From Anatilimnocola aggregata (GTDB lineage: Bacteria > Planctomycetota > Planctomycetia > Pirellulales > Pirellulaceae): 64,000 nucleotides of DNA. Each line of letters opens with the position of its first letter. The first letter of the stretch is position 1. The position numbers were made by a program, and so were the translations under genes. Under the pieces are notes generated by a model. It had not been told where the DNA came from, searched no databases, and was given only the letters and a program-made list of their open reading frames with translations. Shown here in pieces: positions 8,893-19,249 of the stretch. The stretch lies in the NCBI RefSeq assembly GCF_007747655.1, contig NZ_CP036274.1, positions 5,952,001 to 6,016,000 on the forward strand, given 5' to 3'.

Positions 8893-9615
8893 TTACGCTC
8901 GAAACGAGAGGAAATAGTCGAGGCTCACTCCCAGCGCCCAATGCTGCAAGACTCCTGCCCATAGTGACTTTGTACGAATCACGAGCAATCCCCAAAACAG
9001 GCTGGCCGGAATGCAGGCCAAGAGTTCGATCGAAGGTTTTCCGATATGCGCCAACGTGGCGGCCATCGTCTGAATGCAGACGGCGCTAGCCCAACCGCTG
9101 CTCGGTGTAAGCCCACTTTGCAGAAACCCACGAAAGTGAAACTCCCAACCGATATAGAAAAACAGCAGGCTCGCGGCGTGTACGAGAAAAGCCTGAGTCG
9201 AAACGCCCGCATGCCGATTGAGCGGATACTCTGCGGCAAACGCAGCGAGCGGCGAAAAGGCATAACCAATCAATACAATGATCGGGGCTGCCGCCAAGAC
9301 AAACACGATCCCCGGCCCTATGTTGCCGACCCTCACTCCATAGTCGCTCAGGCTCTCTCGTAGTACCAACTTGACGATCACCATTGGAATCAAGCCCAGC
9401 AGCAGGAAACACATCGCAATTTCGTACCAGCCGGCAGTTGCAACCATGTCACCAGCTAACACGAAATGACTCGCCAGATAGTCGGTGTAGAAAGCACGGG
9501 AACCGAAGGCTCGCCACAGGCACAGGAGCAGCGAAGAACTTAAGAGCACGATTGTTGATTTGCGTTGCGGCGGGCTGAAGAGTTCCAGCAAATTGCCGAC
9601 TAGTTGACCATTCAT
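8893..9615 (-). CDS. CPBP-family intramembrane protease
   Basis: 240-residue polytopic membrane protein with five to seven hydrophobic segments. The family motifs are present in modified form: GWEFHFRGF (Trp157-Glu158...Arg162) in place of EExxxR, His190 in MAATLAHIGKP, and His225 in LQHWALGVSLD. The second Glu, the Arg and both His are retained; the first Glu is a Trp. CPBP proteins are glutamic-type intramembrane endopeptidases related to CAAX processing enzymes; the substrate is unknown. It stands alone between glcF and dnaK. Confidence 0.8.
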   Translation of the reverse strand: MNGQLVGNLLELFSPPQRKSTIVLLSSSLLLCLWRAFGSRAFYTDYLASHFVLAGDMVATAGWYEIAMCFLLLGLIPMVIVKLVLRESLSDYGVRVGNIGPGIVFVLAAAPIIVLIGYAFSPLAAFAAEYPLNRHAGVSTQAFLVHAASLLFFYIGWEFHFRGFLQSGLTPSSGWASAVCIQTMAATLAHIGKPSIELLACIPASLFWGLLVIRTKSLWAGVLQHWALGVSLDYFLSFRA

Positions 9616-10075
9616 TTAGTAAGCACCTGCCGCAACCGCATCGGCAATTCGCTGCGTGAGGATTGCACCCCAAACATATTTTCATCTGCTGACGAACCAC
9701 ACAATCCCATCGACAGTCTCCTGATTGCCCCCATTCTAGTCAGAGCCTCGGCAGATTGAGTCGCCAGAATCCTCAATCGGGACCAGGTTGATTTGCGGCC
9801 TTATCGTCCGAAGGTGAAGTTGCACCTACATCCACTTGGTGAAAGCGACCACGGTGCTGAACCGAAGAACAATTTCCGCTGCGTGACAAGAAACAGCAAA
9901 GCCCCATGAGAGGCAACACTCGCGGCAGACGAGTGTTGCAACTCACGGGGCTTTGGGACTCTAGCCGATGCTCGTAAGCCGCGAGCTTGCACCCACGGCC
10001 ACGAGACTTTGATTAACGGTCGGATGAACGGCCTGACTGGAACCTGACGGGATACCGCCTGTTCCGGCCAGGGAT
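9616..10075. other. Intergenic stretch holding the dnaK-distal hairpin
   Basis: 460 bases between the CPBP gene start and the dnaK stop. Apart from the strong hairpin at 9898-9954 I see no gene. The CPBP promoter should lie in the left part, but no convincing -35/-10 pair stands out. Confidence 0.5.
9898..9954 (-). terminator. dnaK: Long hairpin downstream of dnaK
   Basis: Arms 9898-9922 and 9930-9954 pair over 25 positions with three mismatches and a 7-base loop; the outer part is AAAGCCCC/GGGGCTTT and the inner part GCAACACTCG/CGAGTGTTGC. On the minus strand it lies about 120 bases after the dnaK stop and is followed by TTTGCTGTTTCTTG, so it can act as an intrinsic terminator or 3'-end stabiliser of dnaK mRNA. 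Confidence 0.6.
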
Positions 10076-12013
<1,938 letters not shown>

Positions 12014-12502
12014 AGTTGTTGTGCCTCTTTAGAAAAGATTTGTGTGAGCGGAACTGTTTTGTGGAAGTTCAGTTGCGGGAACGTCAGAATTCGCCTGAAG
12101 CTCCCGGATTCGGACTTAGGAACTGGCCGCGACAAATGAATGCCTCGGCAAGCGATAGTCGCTTTAAGGCAAAGTGCATGCCGAAGAATGCTTTCACTCA
12201 AACTGCATACCGCAAGACATTACCTGATAATGACTTAAGAATATCTAAGACAGGCAAGGTTCTGCTCGCAGCGACAGTTCCGCACGCACTCCTGCCAAAT
12301 TGACACTTGGTTTTCCTCCCCTTTGGAACAGACAAACTACAATTGCCAATGTGGCAGTTACGGCCAGAGTTGCTAGGGAATCGCCCGGCAGATCGGCTAA
12401 TTGGTTGACACTCGATAGCTAGCTCATTACAAGTTGGTTCGCTGGAATGCTTTCGCAGCCTTGCCCAAGCGAGCCCCTAGCGGAAACCAAACCTCTCTCT
12501 GA
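12014..12502. other. dnaK-pheA divergent intergenic region
   Basis: About 490 bases between the divergent starts of dnaK and pheA. It must hold promoters for both. No CIRCE repeat (TTAGCACTC-N9-GAGTGCTAA) is present and I could not pick a convincing heat-shock promoter by eye. No gene is seen. Confidence 0.5.
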
Positions 12503-13609
12503 ATGACTCCCATGAGCAAAAAGAACACCGCTGCTGGTTCGTCGGCCGCTGCTGCCCGCAAGGAACTGGAACGGCTCGATCGCGAGTTGCTTAAGGTCAT
12601 CAGCGATCGGGCGCGCACCTGCCAGAAATTGGCCAAAGCTCGGCAGCAGGAAGGTGGCCTGCTGCATGACATGGGCGAAGACCACGCTGCATTTCAAAAG
12701 TTGCTCGAAGCCAACAAAGGTCCACTGAGCGAAGCTGGCCTGCGAAGCATCTGGCGCGAACTGCAAGGCCAGGCCCGGAGCATGATCCAGCCGTTGCGGA
12801 TTGCCTATCTCGGTCCGAAGTACAGCTATAGCCATTTGGCCGGCATTGCGCGGTTTGGCGATTCACTCGACCTGTTGTCGATGGCCACTATCAAAGCTGT
12901 GTTCGAAGCGGTGAATGTCGGCGAAGCGAACTATGGCATTGTGCCGATTGAGAATTCGACCGATGGCCGCGTGGTCGACACCCTTGACATGTTCGCTCGC
13001 GTGCCGCTGCAAATCACCGGCGAAGTGCAACTCAAGATTCATCACCAACTGCTGGGCAAATGCACGCGGTCGCAAATCACCGAGGTTTACAGCAAACCCC
13101 AAGCTCTCTCTCAGTGCCGCGATTGGCTTGCCAAGAACTTACCTAACGTCCGCACGGTCGAAATGACCAGCACCGCGCTCGCCGCGCAGATCGCCGTCGA
13201 TAAACCCGGCGCTGCAGCCGTGGCCAGCTACGAAGCAGGATTGAATTACGGCCTGAATGTGATCGACGCCAACATCGAAGACAACAAGAGCAACGTCACG
13301 CGGTTTGCGGTCATTGGCGGCGATGCACCAAAACGTACGGGGCACGATAAGACAGCGCTGATGTTTGCGATTCCTCATAAACCCGGCGCGCTGGCCGATG
13401 CGATGGCTGTCTTCAAACGCGGCCGACTGAACATGACTTGGATTGAGTCTTTTCCGATGCCCAACACCAAGAACGAGTATCTGTTCTTCGTAGAACTCGA
13501 GGGGCACCAAGGCGACTCGAAAGTGAAGAGCGCACTCCTCGCCCTCGGTCGCAAGACCGACAAACTGAATGTGCTCGGGTCCTATGCTCGCGGTTTGCCG
13601 GCAGAGTAA
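12503..13609 (+). CDS. pheA: Chorismate mutase / prephenate dehydratase
   Basis: 368-residue bifunctional P-protein of phenylalanine biosynthesis. Residues about 15-90 form the chorismate mutase helix bundle (KELERLDRELLKVISDRART). The prephenate dehydratase domain follows (about 98-275), with AYLGPKYSYSHLA, VPIENSTDGRVVDTLD, SKPQALSQCRDWL and the catalytic NVTRFAVIGG. A C-terminal ACT domain (about 283-360) carries GALADAM and WIESFPMP, corresponding to the GALV and ESRP phenylalanine-binding motifs. The start could be the ATG at 12503 or the one at 12512. It is monocistronic, and a long hairpin follows it. Confidence 0.95.
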   Translation: MTPMSKKNTAAGSSAAAARKELERLDRELLKVISDRARTCQKLAKARQQEGGLLHDMGEDHAAFQKLLEANKGPLSEAGLRSIWRELQGQARSMIQPLRIAYLGPKYSYSHLAGIARFGDSLDLLSMATIKAVFEAVNVGEANYGIVPIENSTDGRVVDTLDMFARVPLQITGEVQLKIHHQLLGKCTRSQITEVYSKPQALSQCRDWLAKNLPNVRTVEMTSTALAAQIAVDKPGAAAVASYEAGLNYGLNVIDANIEDNKSNVTRFAVIGGDAPKRTGHDKTALMFAIPHKPGALADAMAVFKRGRLNMTWIESFPMPNTKNEYLFFVELEGHQGDSKVKSALLALGRKTDKLNVLGSYARGLPAE

Positions 13610-13623
13610 GCAGGACAACGGAA

Positions 13624-13684
13624 GTAGCTGAATTCGCCAGAATTCAGACGTTTCAGGTCTCTGAATTCTGGCGAATTCAGCTAC
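13624..13684. repeat. 25-bp perfect inverted repeat
   Basis: Arms 13624-13648 and 13660-13684 are exact reverse complements over 25 bases with an 11-base loop (cgtttcaggtc). Each arm contains GAATTC and AGAATTCAG. It sits between the pheA stop and the start of the synthase gene. No U-tract follows, so it is not a standard terminator. It looks like a dispersed palindromic element or an mRNA-stabilising hairpin. Confidence 0.9.
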
Positions 13685-13702
13685 TGATTGAATTCACGGA
13701 AG

Positions 13703-14569
13703 ATGCCGGGCAAGAACCGCGAACCGCGTTTGGAAGAAAGCTATCGCCATTGCCGAGATGTGGTTCTTCGCGCTCGCTCCAATCTGGCTCGCGCTTTCTG
13801 GCTCCTCAGGCACGATCAGCGGCGGGGTATGGATGCGCTCTATGCCTTTGCTCGCCAGGCAGATGATCTGGTCGATTGCCCAGGGAGTGAACGGGACCGG
13901 CGAACATCACTGGAACAATTTCGTCACGAACTCGATCACTCTCTGGCCGGCAAGCCCGTTGGAATGCTCTTTCCAGCGCTGATTGACACGATCCAGCACT
14001 ATCAGATTCAGCCCCGGCATTGCTACGACCTGCTCGATGGCTGTGCCATGGATTTGTCTCCAAGGCGATATGCAAATTGGGATGAACTGCGAGAGTACTG
14101 CTTGCGAGTGGCCTCCAGCGTGGGACTAGCATGTTTGCAGATTTGGGATTGCACCGACGAACGGGCATTGCAGCCAGCCATCGACTGCGGACTGGCGCTG
14201 CAACTTACGAACATCCTGCGCGATGTCCGTAGCGACGCGCAGGTTGGCCGAATCTATCTGCCGCAAGATGAACTTGCTCGCTTCGGGGTGACTGAAAACG
14301 ACTTGTTGAGCGGCGAGCCAACTGCAAGCATGATCGAGCTAGTGCGATTTCAAATCGTCCGCTCAAACGCGCTCTATGCTTCCGCCTGGCAAGGCTTGAG
14401 CTATGTTCCCGAACCGGCCCGCCGACTTTACTGGTTAATGCATCAAACCTATGATCGGCTGCTCAAAAAGATGGAAGCTGATCCGGCGGCCATTTTTCGC
14501 ACTCGCGTGCAACTGAGCCAATCGACCAAAATCTGGCTCGCCGCACGGGCGGTATTGCGGCTGGTGTAA
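13703..14569 (+). CDS. Squalene/phytoene synthase family protein
   Basis: About 288 residues from the ATG at 13703 (a TTG at 13688 is the alternative). The two aspartate-rich motifs of head-to-head prenyl synthases are clear: YAFARQADDLVD near residues 47-58, and LQLTNILRDVRSDAQVGRIY near 166-185, followed by LPQDEL. It should condense two prenyl diphosphates (farnesyl or geranylgeranyl) into squalene or phytoene. In hopanoid-producing bacteria such genes (hpnC/hpnD) sit with hpnE and shc, but no such neighbours are present here, so sterol, hopanoid or carotenoid use cannot be decided. Confidence 0.88.
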   Translation: MPGKNREPRLEESYRHCRDVVLRARSNLARAFWLLRHDQRRGMDALYAFARQADDLVDCPGSERDRRTSLEQFRHELDHSLAGKPVGMLFPALIDTIQHYQIQPRHCYDLLDGCAMDLSPRRYANWDELREYCLRVASSVGLACLQIWDCTDERALQPAIDCGLALQLTNILRDVRSDAQVGRIYLPQDELARFGVTENDLLSGEPTASMIELVRFQIVRSNALYASAWQGLSYVPEPARRLYWLMHQTYDRLLKKMEADPAAIFRTRVQLSQSTKIWLAARAVLRLV

Positions 14570-14584
14570 TATTCCACCGTAAAC

Positions 14585-14639
14585 GAGTCATTCCATGACT
14601 CACATTCCGCGTAGTCAAGTCACGGAGTGACTGGACTAC
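14585..14639. repeat. Pair of short palindromes (GAGTCAT family)
   Basis: 14585-14601 reads GAGTCAT-tcc-ATGACTC. 14611-14639 is a second hairpin, GTAGTCAAGTCAC-gga-GTGACTGGACTAC, with one mismatch over 13 pairs. They fill the gap between the convergent synthase and S9 peptidase genes. The first unit recurs at 29933-29955 and 29989-30007, so this is a small dispersed palindrome family; here it may double as a bidirectional terminator. Confidence 0.75.
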
Positions 14640-14651
14640 GAAAAATGTCGC

Positions 14652-16721
14652 TTACTTCGCTGCTCGCATCGGGCGAGCCTTCAGCTTTTCGGTTAGCCCG
14701 GGGACTTGATCGTCACCACTCGGCACGCTGAAATCGGCACCGGTGAAGGCATCGCCAATGGGTTCAAAGCGACCGCCGAGATTCTGTGCCAAGAAAGCTT
14801 CGGTGATGGCGTAGAACGCAAAGCGATTCGGTGGACGTGAGAAGCCGTGCCCTTCGTCGTGAAACAGCACATAGGTCACGGGAATCTTCCGTTCGTTCAT
14901 CGCTTTCACAATCTGATCGGCTTCGGGTTGTTTCACGCGCGGGTCGTTCGCCCCCTGACCAATCAGCAGCGGACGCTGAATCTTGTCGACCATGAGCAGC
15001 GGCGAGCGCGACTCGAGGAACTTCTTTCCTTCCTCCGATTGGTGATCACCGACGCGAACCTTCATCACCGGCATGAAGGGCATCCAGTATGGCGGCGGAT
15101 TGCTAAGCAGCGTGATCAGGCTCGAAGGGCCAACGACGTCGACACCGCAGGCAAACACGTCGGGGGTAAAGGTCAGCCCGACCAGTGTCGCATAGCCGCC
15201 GTAACTACCGCCCATGATGGCCACTTTGTCTTTGCGAGCAATCTTATTGTCGACGACCCAATTCACGGCGTCGATCAGATCGTTGTGCATCTTGCCGGCC
15301 CACTCCTTGTCGGCCGCGTTAATGAATTCCTTGCCGAAGCCTGTCGAGCCACGATAGTTTACTGCTAGCACGGCATAACCGCGGTTGGCCAGCAGTTGAT
15401 GCTCCGGGTCGTATCCCCAATCGTCGCGCGCCCATGGGCCGCCATGCACGTTCAGCACCATCGGCAGCGGCTCATTGGGGCGACCGTCGCCATCGGCGTC
15501 GCTCCCCTTGGGCAGGGTTAGATAGCTGACGAGTTCCAGCCCATCGCGGCTCTTGATTACCTGCGGGTGCATCTTTACCAGCGGCAGTTTTTCCAACTCG
15601 CGATTGCTGCTAAAGAGATAGGTCACCTTGCGATTCGGTGCGCGATCGTAGATGTAAAACTGTACCGGCCCGTTGTCCATCACGTAGGCCACGCTCCAGC
15701 GCGTATCATCGAGCGTGCGTCCGGTGATTTGCAATTCGCCATCGGTAACCGTCTTGAGATAGTCGAAATCAGGTTGAATCGCTGGATCGAGAATTTTCCA
15801 ATCGGTGCGAGTGAACGTATAGCTGACGGCTTGCACGGTCTTCTTGGTGGGATGGGCAAGTGCGCCGGAAATATCGGCCCGGTCGTTTTCGGCCAGCAGT
15901 TCCGATTCGCCCGTTTTGATCGTCATCAGTTTGAGCGCGGCCGTATTGCGACCGCGACTATCCAGCATGTACAGCTTATCCCCTTCTTTGTTGAAACCAG
16001 CTGGCGAAGTGGTCATCGCATCGGCAACGCCGATCTCCATGAACGGCTTCCAGCCGTCCATGCCATCGGGCTGCAGGTAGACCTGGCCGCCAGTCGGCGA
16101 AAAGTTCATCGCCAGACGCACTTCGTAGTTGTCGTCGATTAAAAAGCCCGCGAATCCCGGGTTCAACTTCACCAACTTCTTCTCAGCAGTGTTGATGTTG
16201 ATCTTGTAGATGTCGTGATAGTGCCGCTCACCTCGATCGTTGATGCCGACCAGAATCTCTTCGGGAAAGTTTTCGCTGAAGCCTTCGATCTGCGCGGCAA
16301 TCTTTTCGATTGGAGTCAGATCGGTGATTTTGCCCGTATCGAGGTTGATGGCGTAGACGTGATTGTCTTCGTCGCCGTTCTTATCTTGCGTGTAGAGAAT
16401 GTGCTTGTTGGTGTAGGCCCACATATAGCTGACAACGCCGCGGTGCTTGTCGAATGTGATCGGCTTGGCATTGGCTGGATTGTCGTCGGGACTGGCCCAG
16501 ACATTCAGTACTCCTTCGACGGGGGCAACGTACGCCAGCCGTTTGCCATCGTGGCTCAGCCGCGCGCGAGCTTTCTCGGGATTGCCGAAGAACCTAGCTC
16601 GAGGTATGAGCGGAACTTCGGCAGCGGCACCTTGGGCAGCCGCGATGCTGGAACAGGAAGATTGCAGGCAGATTGCCGCCAAAACAAGCGGTAGCGCAAC
16701 GAACAACAGACGACGCATCAT
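14652..16721 (-). CDS. Exported S9-family prolyl oligopeptidase-like peptidase
   Basis: 689 residues with an N-terminal signal peptide ending near AAAQ (about residue 30). Residues about 45-385 are beta-propeller-like (WASPDD, NVYAINLDTG-type repeats), and 390-670 an alpha/beta-hydrolase. The catalytic triad can be read as Ser506 in MGGSYGGYA, Asp593 in GANDPRVK and His625 in DEGHGF; NVHGGPWARD forms the oxyanion region. The family cleaves short peptides or acyl-peptides; this one acts outside the cytoplasm. It stands alone and ends close to the palindromes at 14585-14639. Confidence 0.93.
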   Translation of the reverse strand: MMRRLLFVALPLVLAAICLQSSCSSIAAAQGAAAEVPLIPRARFFGNPEKARARLSHDGKRLAYVAPVEGVLNVWASPDDNPANAKPITFDKHRGVVSYMWAYTNKHILYTQDKNGDEDNHVYAINLDTGKITDLTPIEKIAAQIEGFSENFPEEILVGINDRGERHYHDIYKININTAEKKLVKLNPGFAGFLIDDNYEVRLAMNFSPTGGQVYLQPDGMDGWKPFMEIGVADAMTTSPAGFNKEGDKLYMLDSRGRNTAALKLMTIKTGESELLAENDRADISGALAHPTKKTVQAVSYTFTRTDWKILDPAIQPDFDYLKTVTDGELQITGRTLDDTRWSVAYVMDNGPVQFYIYDRAPNRKVTYLFSSNRELEKLPLVKMHPQVIKSRDGLELVSYLTLPKGSDADGDGRPNEPLPMVLNVHGGPWARDDWGYDPEHQLLANRGYAVLAVNYRGSTGFGKEFINAADKEWAGKMHNDLIDAVNWVVDNKIARKDKVAIMGGSYGGYATLVGLTFTPDVFACGVDVVGPSSLITLLSNPPPYWMPFMPVMKVRVGDHQSEEGKKFLESRSPLLMVDKIQRPLLIGQGANDPRVKQPEADQIVKAMNERKIPVTYVLFHDEGHGFSRPPNRFAFYAITEAFLAQNLGGRFEPIGDAFTGADFSVPSGDDQVPGLTEKLKARPMRAAK

Positions 16722-17115
16722 GATGCCAACCCTCCGTGAGAACTAAGACTAATCGCTGAATCCGACAGCATACCGGACGCGCGTGGGCTGAACTACCTGG
16801 GAGAGGTCCGCGAGTCGATTGGCAGGGAGCCTGTGTCGATTCTCACTGCACGCGTGTCATCTAAAGCGACCCGAAGGCACTGCGCTCAATTGCGAAGCAG
16901 TGGGCAGAGTCAAGGAATCTCGCAATCAGCGCACAATAATCAATCTTTTCAATTCTGGTACGGCAATTGCTTTTGCCTTCACCAAGTCACGCTTGTCGAA
17001 GAGGGATAAGCGAACGCGGTTGCCCAACCTGAATCTGGCGGGGCACCTGTCCGGTGCAGATGTCACTTCGGTGACGTCGGCCGGACGGTGCCCTTTTTTG
17101 ATTGCCAGCTCTTAT
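16722..17115. other. Intergenic stretch with a strong hairpin
   Basis: 394 bases between the S9 peptidase start and the HDOD gene stop. No coding sequence is convincing. The right end holds the hairpin at 17041-17099. Confidence 0.5.
17041..17099. terminator. Very stable hairpin with TTCG tetraloop and T-run
   Basis: Outer arms GGGCACC-GTCCGG and CCGGAC-GGTGCCC close an inner GTCAC-TTCG-GTGAC stem, and six T follow on the plus strand (17094-17099). It lies just past the stop of the minus-strand HDOD gene. The T-run is on the plus-strand side, so it best fits blocking transcription coming from the left, although the hairpin could also end the HDOD transcript. Confidence 0.6.
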
Positions 17116-18018
17116 CTAAACAGCGACCGGTTGTTCTTCGAAGTATTGCACCAGCGACTTTGCTGGTGCAACCAGCTTCAGCACCGGCGCGAACTCGGTG
17201 AACTCTTTGTCGACAATAGCGAGCGTCTGAGCTGGATTGGCTGTGGGCCCGGCAATTTTCGCGAACGCTTCGACAAACGCTTCTCGCTCGGCCCACAACT
17301 TGTCGCTGGCAGCGGGAAGAGACGACGACAGTGCCACGGCCAGTGCGCCGATGTCTTTGCTATCAGCAGCAATCAACTGATTGAGCTTGGTGTGGCTTTC
17401 GATCAGGCGAGCGAATTCTTCGGGCAGGCTCCAACTGCGGGCCATCACAGCAGCAGCATCGGCGTGGGTCCAGCCATATTTGGCTTGTTCGAGATCGCTG
17501 AGGCGGCTCGAACCGTTGTTGCGACCTTCGAGCAGCGTGAGATATTGCGCCGGCAGTTCTTTGGCCAGCAGTGGGACGGCCATATCTTGCAATAACGCGG
17601 CGGCAAAGAGATCTTCTGCTTCTTTCCAGCCTTTGAGTTTGCCGAACGCGCGGGCGAACAGGCCGCGGCGCAGTGAATCCTGCCACAGGCTCTTGAGATC
17701 GAACGGACCGCACTTCGGATTCGGCATTAAGCTGAACACGGCGCTCCAGAGCGCGAAGTTTTTGATTGTGCGGATGCCAACCAGCGTGATCGAGAGCTTG
17801 ACGCTGGAGATCTCGCGAGAAAAACCAAAGTACGACGAATTCACGAACTTCAGCACCTGGCCGGTCAGGCCCGGATCGGCTTCGATTGGCACGGCGAACT
17901 CTGCAGGACCATTGTCCGGGTTCTGCGAGAGTTCGAGCAAACGGATGGCGCTCTGTGGCAAGGCCGGCAGTTGAGCACTACCGAGCAATTCTTTCAGACT
18001 GGGAGTTTGATTCGACAT
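17116..18018 (-). CDS. HDOD-domain signalling protein
   Basis: About 300 residues starting at MSNQTPSLKELL (ATG at 18018, after gtgagaag); the longer frame to 18108 has no leader logic. The HDOD domain covers roughly residues 10-215: LPALPQSAIRLLEL, IEADPGLTGQVLKFVNSSYFGF, SVKLSITLVGIRTIKNFAL and the FAAALLQDMAVPLLA helix. HDOD proteins are non-catalytic relatives of HD phosphohydrolases, often linked to signalling, motility or development. No output domain is visible beyond the C-terminal helices. Role unknown. Confidence 0.85.
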   Translation of the reverse strand: MSNQTPSLKELLGSAQLPALPQSAIRLLELSQNPDNGPAEFAVPIEADPGLTGQVLKFVNSSYFGFSREISSVKLSITLVGIRTIKNFALWSAVFSLMPNPKCGPFDLKSLWQDSLRRGLFARAFGKLKGWKEAEDLFAAALLQDMAVPLLAKELPAQYLTLLEGRNNGSSRLSDLEQAKYGWTHADAAAVMARSWSLPEEFARLIESHTKLNQLIAADSKDIGALAVALSSSLPAASDKLWAEREAFVEAFAKIAGPTANPAQTLAIVDKEFTEFAPVLKLVAPAKSLVQYFEEQPVAV

Positions 18019-18467
18019 GAGGGTTCGCTTCTCACTGCGGGGCAGGCATGGAAGAATGACGTTTTGCGGCGCGTCCCCAGCTGGCTGGCTCACAACCGGA
18101 TACGTCAACGCTTGCTCAAACTTAGGTCGACTCCAGCCCGCGTCAAATCAGAGCGAGGCAATCAGCAAGTCCATCTCAACCCCCTCTTGCCGAGAGCGAA
18201 GTTGACCTTTCACCCAGTGTTGTCTTCTCGCCACTGTCGACGTTGCCGAGCGTCAACGCTCAGGTTTCTCGGCGAACAGCCCTCCACGGCCCAAGTCTCG
18301 CGAACACAACACGTTGCAACTCAATGCACCGATCGCAATTAGATCAGGCACGATGGCTGCAAAGTGATGATCCAGGTTCCTGCTAGCCGGACCAGGGATG
18401 ATTCTGCCGGATCATCCCTGGTCGAGGCTGGCGGGACATCTCTTTGCCATGCTCCGCGAGAACCAGC
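18019..18467. other. Intergenic stretch before small membrane protein
   Basis: About 450 bases between the divergent HDOD gene and the 116-residue membrane protein. The only clear structure is the inverted repeat at 18390-18423. Short open frames look non-coding. Confidence 0.5.
18390..18423. repeat. 13-bp perfect inverted repeat
   Basis: GACCAGGGATGAT (18390-18402) and ATCATCCCTGGTC (18411-18423) pair perfectly over an 8-base loop. Imperfect outer arms GCTAGCC/GGCTGGC extend the stem. It lies 45 bases before the start of the small membrane protein gene; it may be an operator, a leader hairpin or a dispersed palindrome. No T-run follows. Confidence 0.7.
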
Positions 18468-18818
18468 ATGATCGTCACCAGCCGCAGCTTCGCGCTCTTA
18501 AAAACAACTGGTGCGATTGGAACTTTATTGCTCGTTCTTTCTGCCACAGTGGATGTGCGCGCACAGGACAACGGACTGGACGATGGTTGGCGCCGGACCA
18601 AGGACGGGTGGGAACAAATGGCGACCTGGAACTTACCGACGAATGTTGTCGCCGCAGAATTCGACGCGGAATCTTTTGCAGTGATGACTCTTCCGCGTTG
18701 GCAGGGTTCGGTCTTTTTTCATCCAGCCATGATTGCGATTTCACTGGTGGCGATTGCGGCGGCCTGTTTGAGGATTCCAGGCGCTTCGGCACCGTCGAAG
18801 GACGCAATCTCCAACTGA
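18468..18818 (+). CDS. Small exported membrane protein, unknown function
   Basis: 116 residues from the ATG at 18468. A signal peptide (SFALLKTTGAIGTLLLVLSA, cleavage near VRAQ) is followed by a short polar region with GWRRTKDGWEQM. A second hydrophobic segment (FHPAMIAISLVAIAAACLRI) would anchor the C-terminus in the membrane. I do not recognise the family, though the DDGWRRT-x-x-GWE motif seems familiar from planctomycete hypothetical proteins. It is monocistronic, and base composition and layout support it being real. Confidence 0.6.
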   Translation: MIVTSRSFALLKTTGAIGTLLLVLSATVDVRAQDNGLDDGWRRTKDGWEQMATWNLPTNVVAAEFDAESFAVMTLPRWQGSVFFHPAMIAISLVAIAAACLRIPGASAPSKDAISN

Positions 18819-19249
18819 TTGCAACTCCGTTAGTTGCGGTGGTCGCTTCCAGATCCTGCAGCACCACTTCGCCGCGAAATCTCAAACCCCATTTTCAACC
18901 TAAACGTTCAACAATACCCTCGATTGTTGAACACCAATCGCTCGGAAACCCGAGAGTTAAGCATCTCGCTGTCCAATTAATAACCCCTTAATTGAACACC
19001 CCTCTTTTGCGGTTCGCGCCAAACTAGCACACTGAGGCCGCTTGTTGCCGAGGTCGCTTTTCTGCCCGCTAACCTCAACCGAGCTCTGTGTTGCCCGTTA
19101 ACGCAGAGTAAAGTTTGCGAGTAGATGGCGGCTAATCAATAGGCATTGGCTTTGGCGGACGATAGGATACTGCGAGTTTCTCGCCTAGCGATGAGCAATC
19201 TCTCGTGCGTATTCTGTCGCCGTTTTCCTCCCCGCCGGAGTCCCTTGTC
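18819..19249. other. Intergenic stretch with two AT-rich palindromes
   Basis: About 430 bases upstream of the split metallophosphoesterase. It contains the palindromes at 18906-18932 and 18974-18994 and otherwise nothing coding. Confidence 0.5.
18906..18994. repeat. Two AT-rich palindromes in tandem
   Basis: GTTCAACAAT-accctcg-ATTGTTGAAC (18906-18932) and CAATTAA-taacccc-TTAATTG (18974-18994) share a 7-base loop size and the right-hand context TTGAACACC. The matched geometry suggests paired regulator-binding sites or hairpins; no partner regulator is adjacent. Confidence 0.65.

Noticed and set aside
12014-12502. Possible CIRCE or sigma-54 site upstream of dnaK
   Set aside because: No TTAGCACTC/GAGTGCTAA dyad. 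A TGGCAGGAGTGCGTGC stretch on the minus strand has GG and GC one base too far apart for a -24/-12 promoter.
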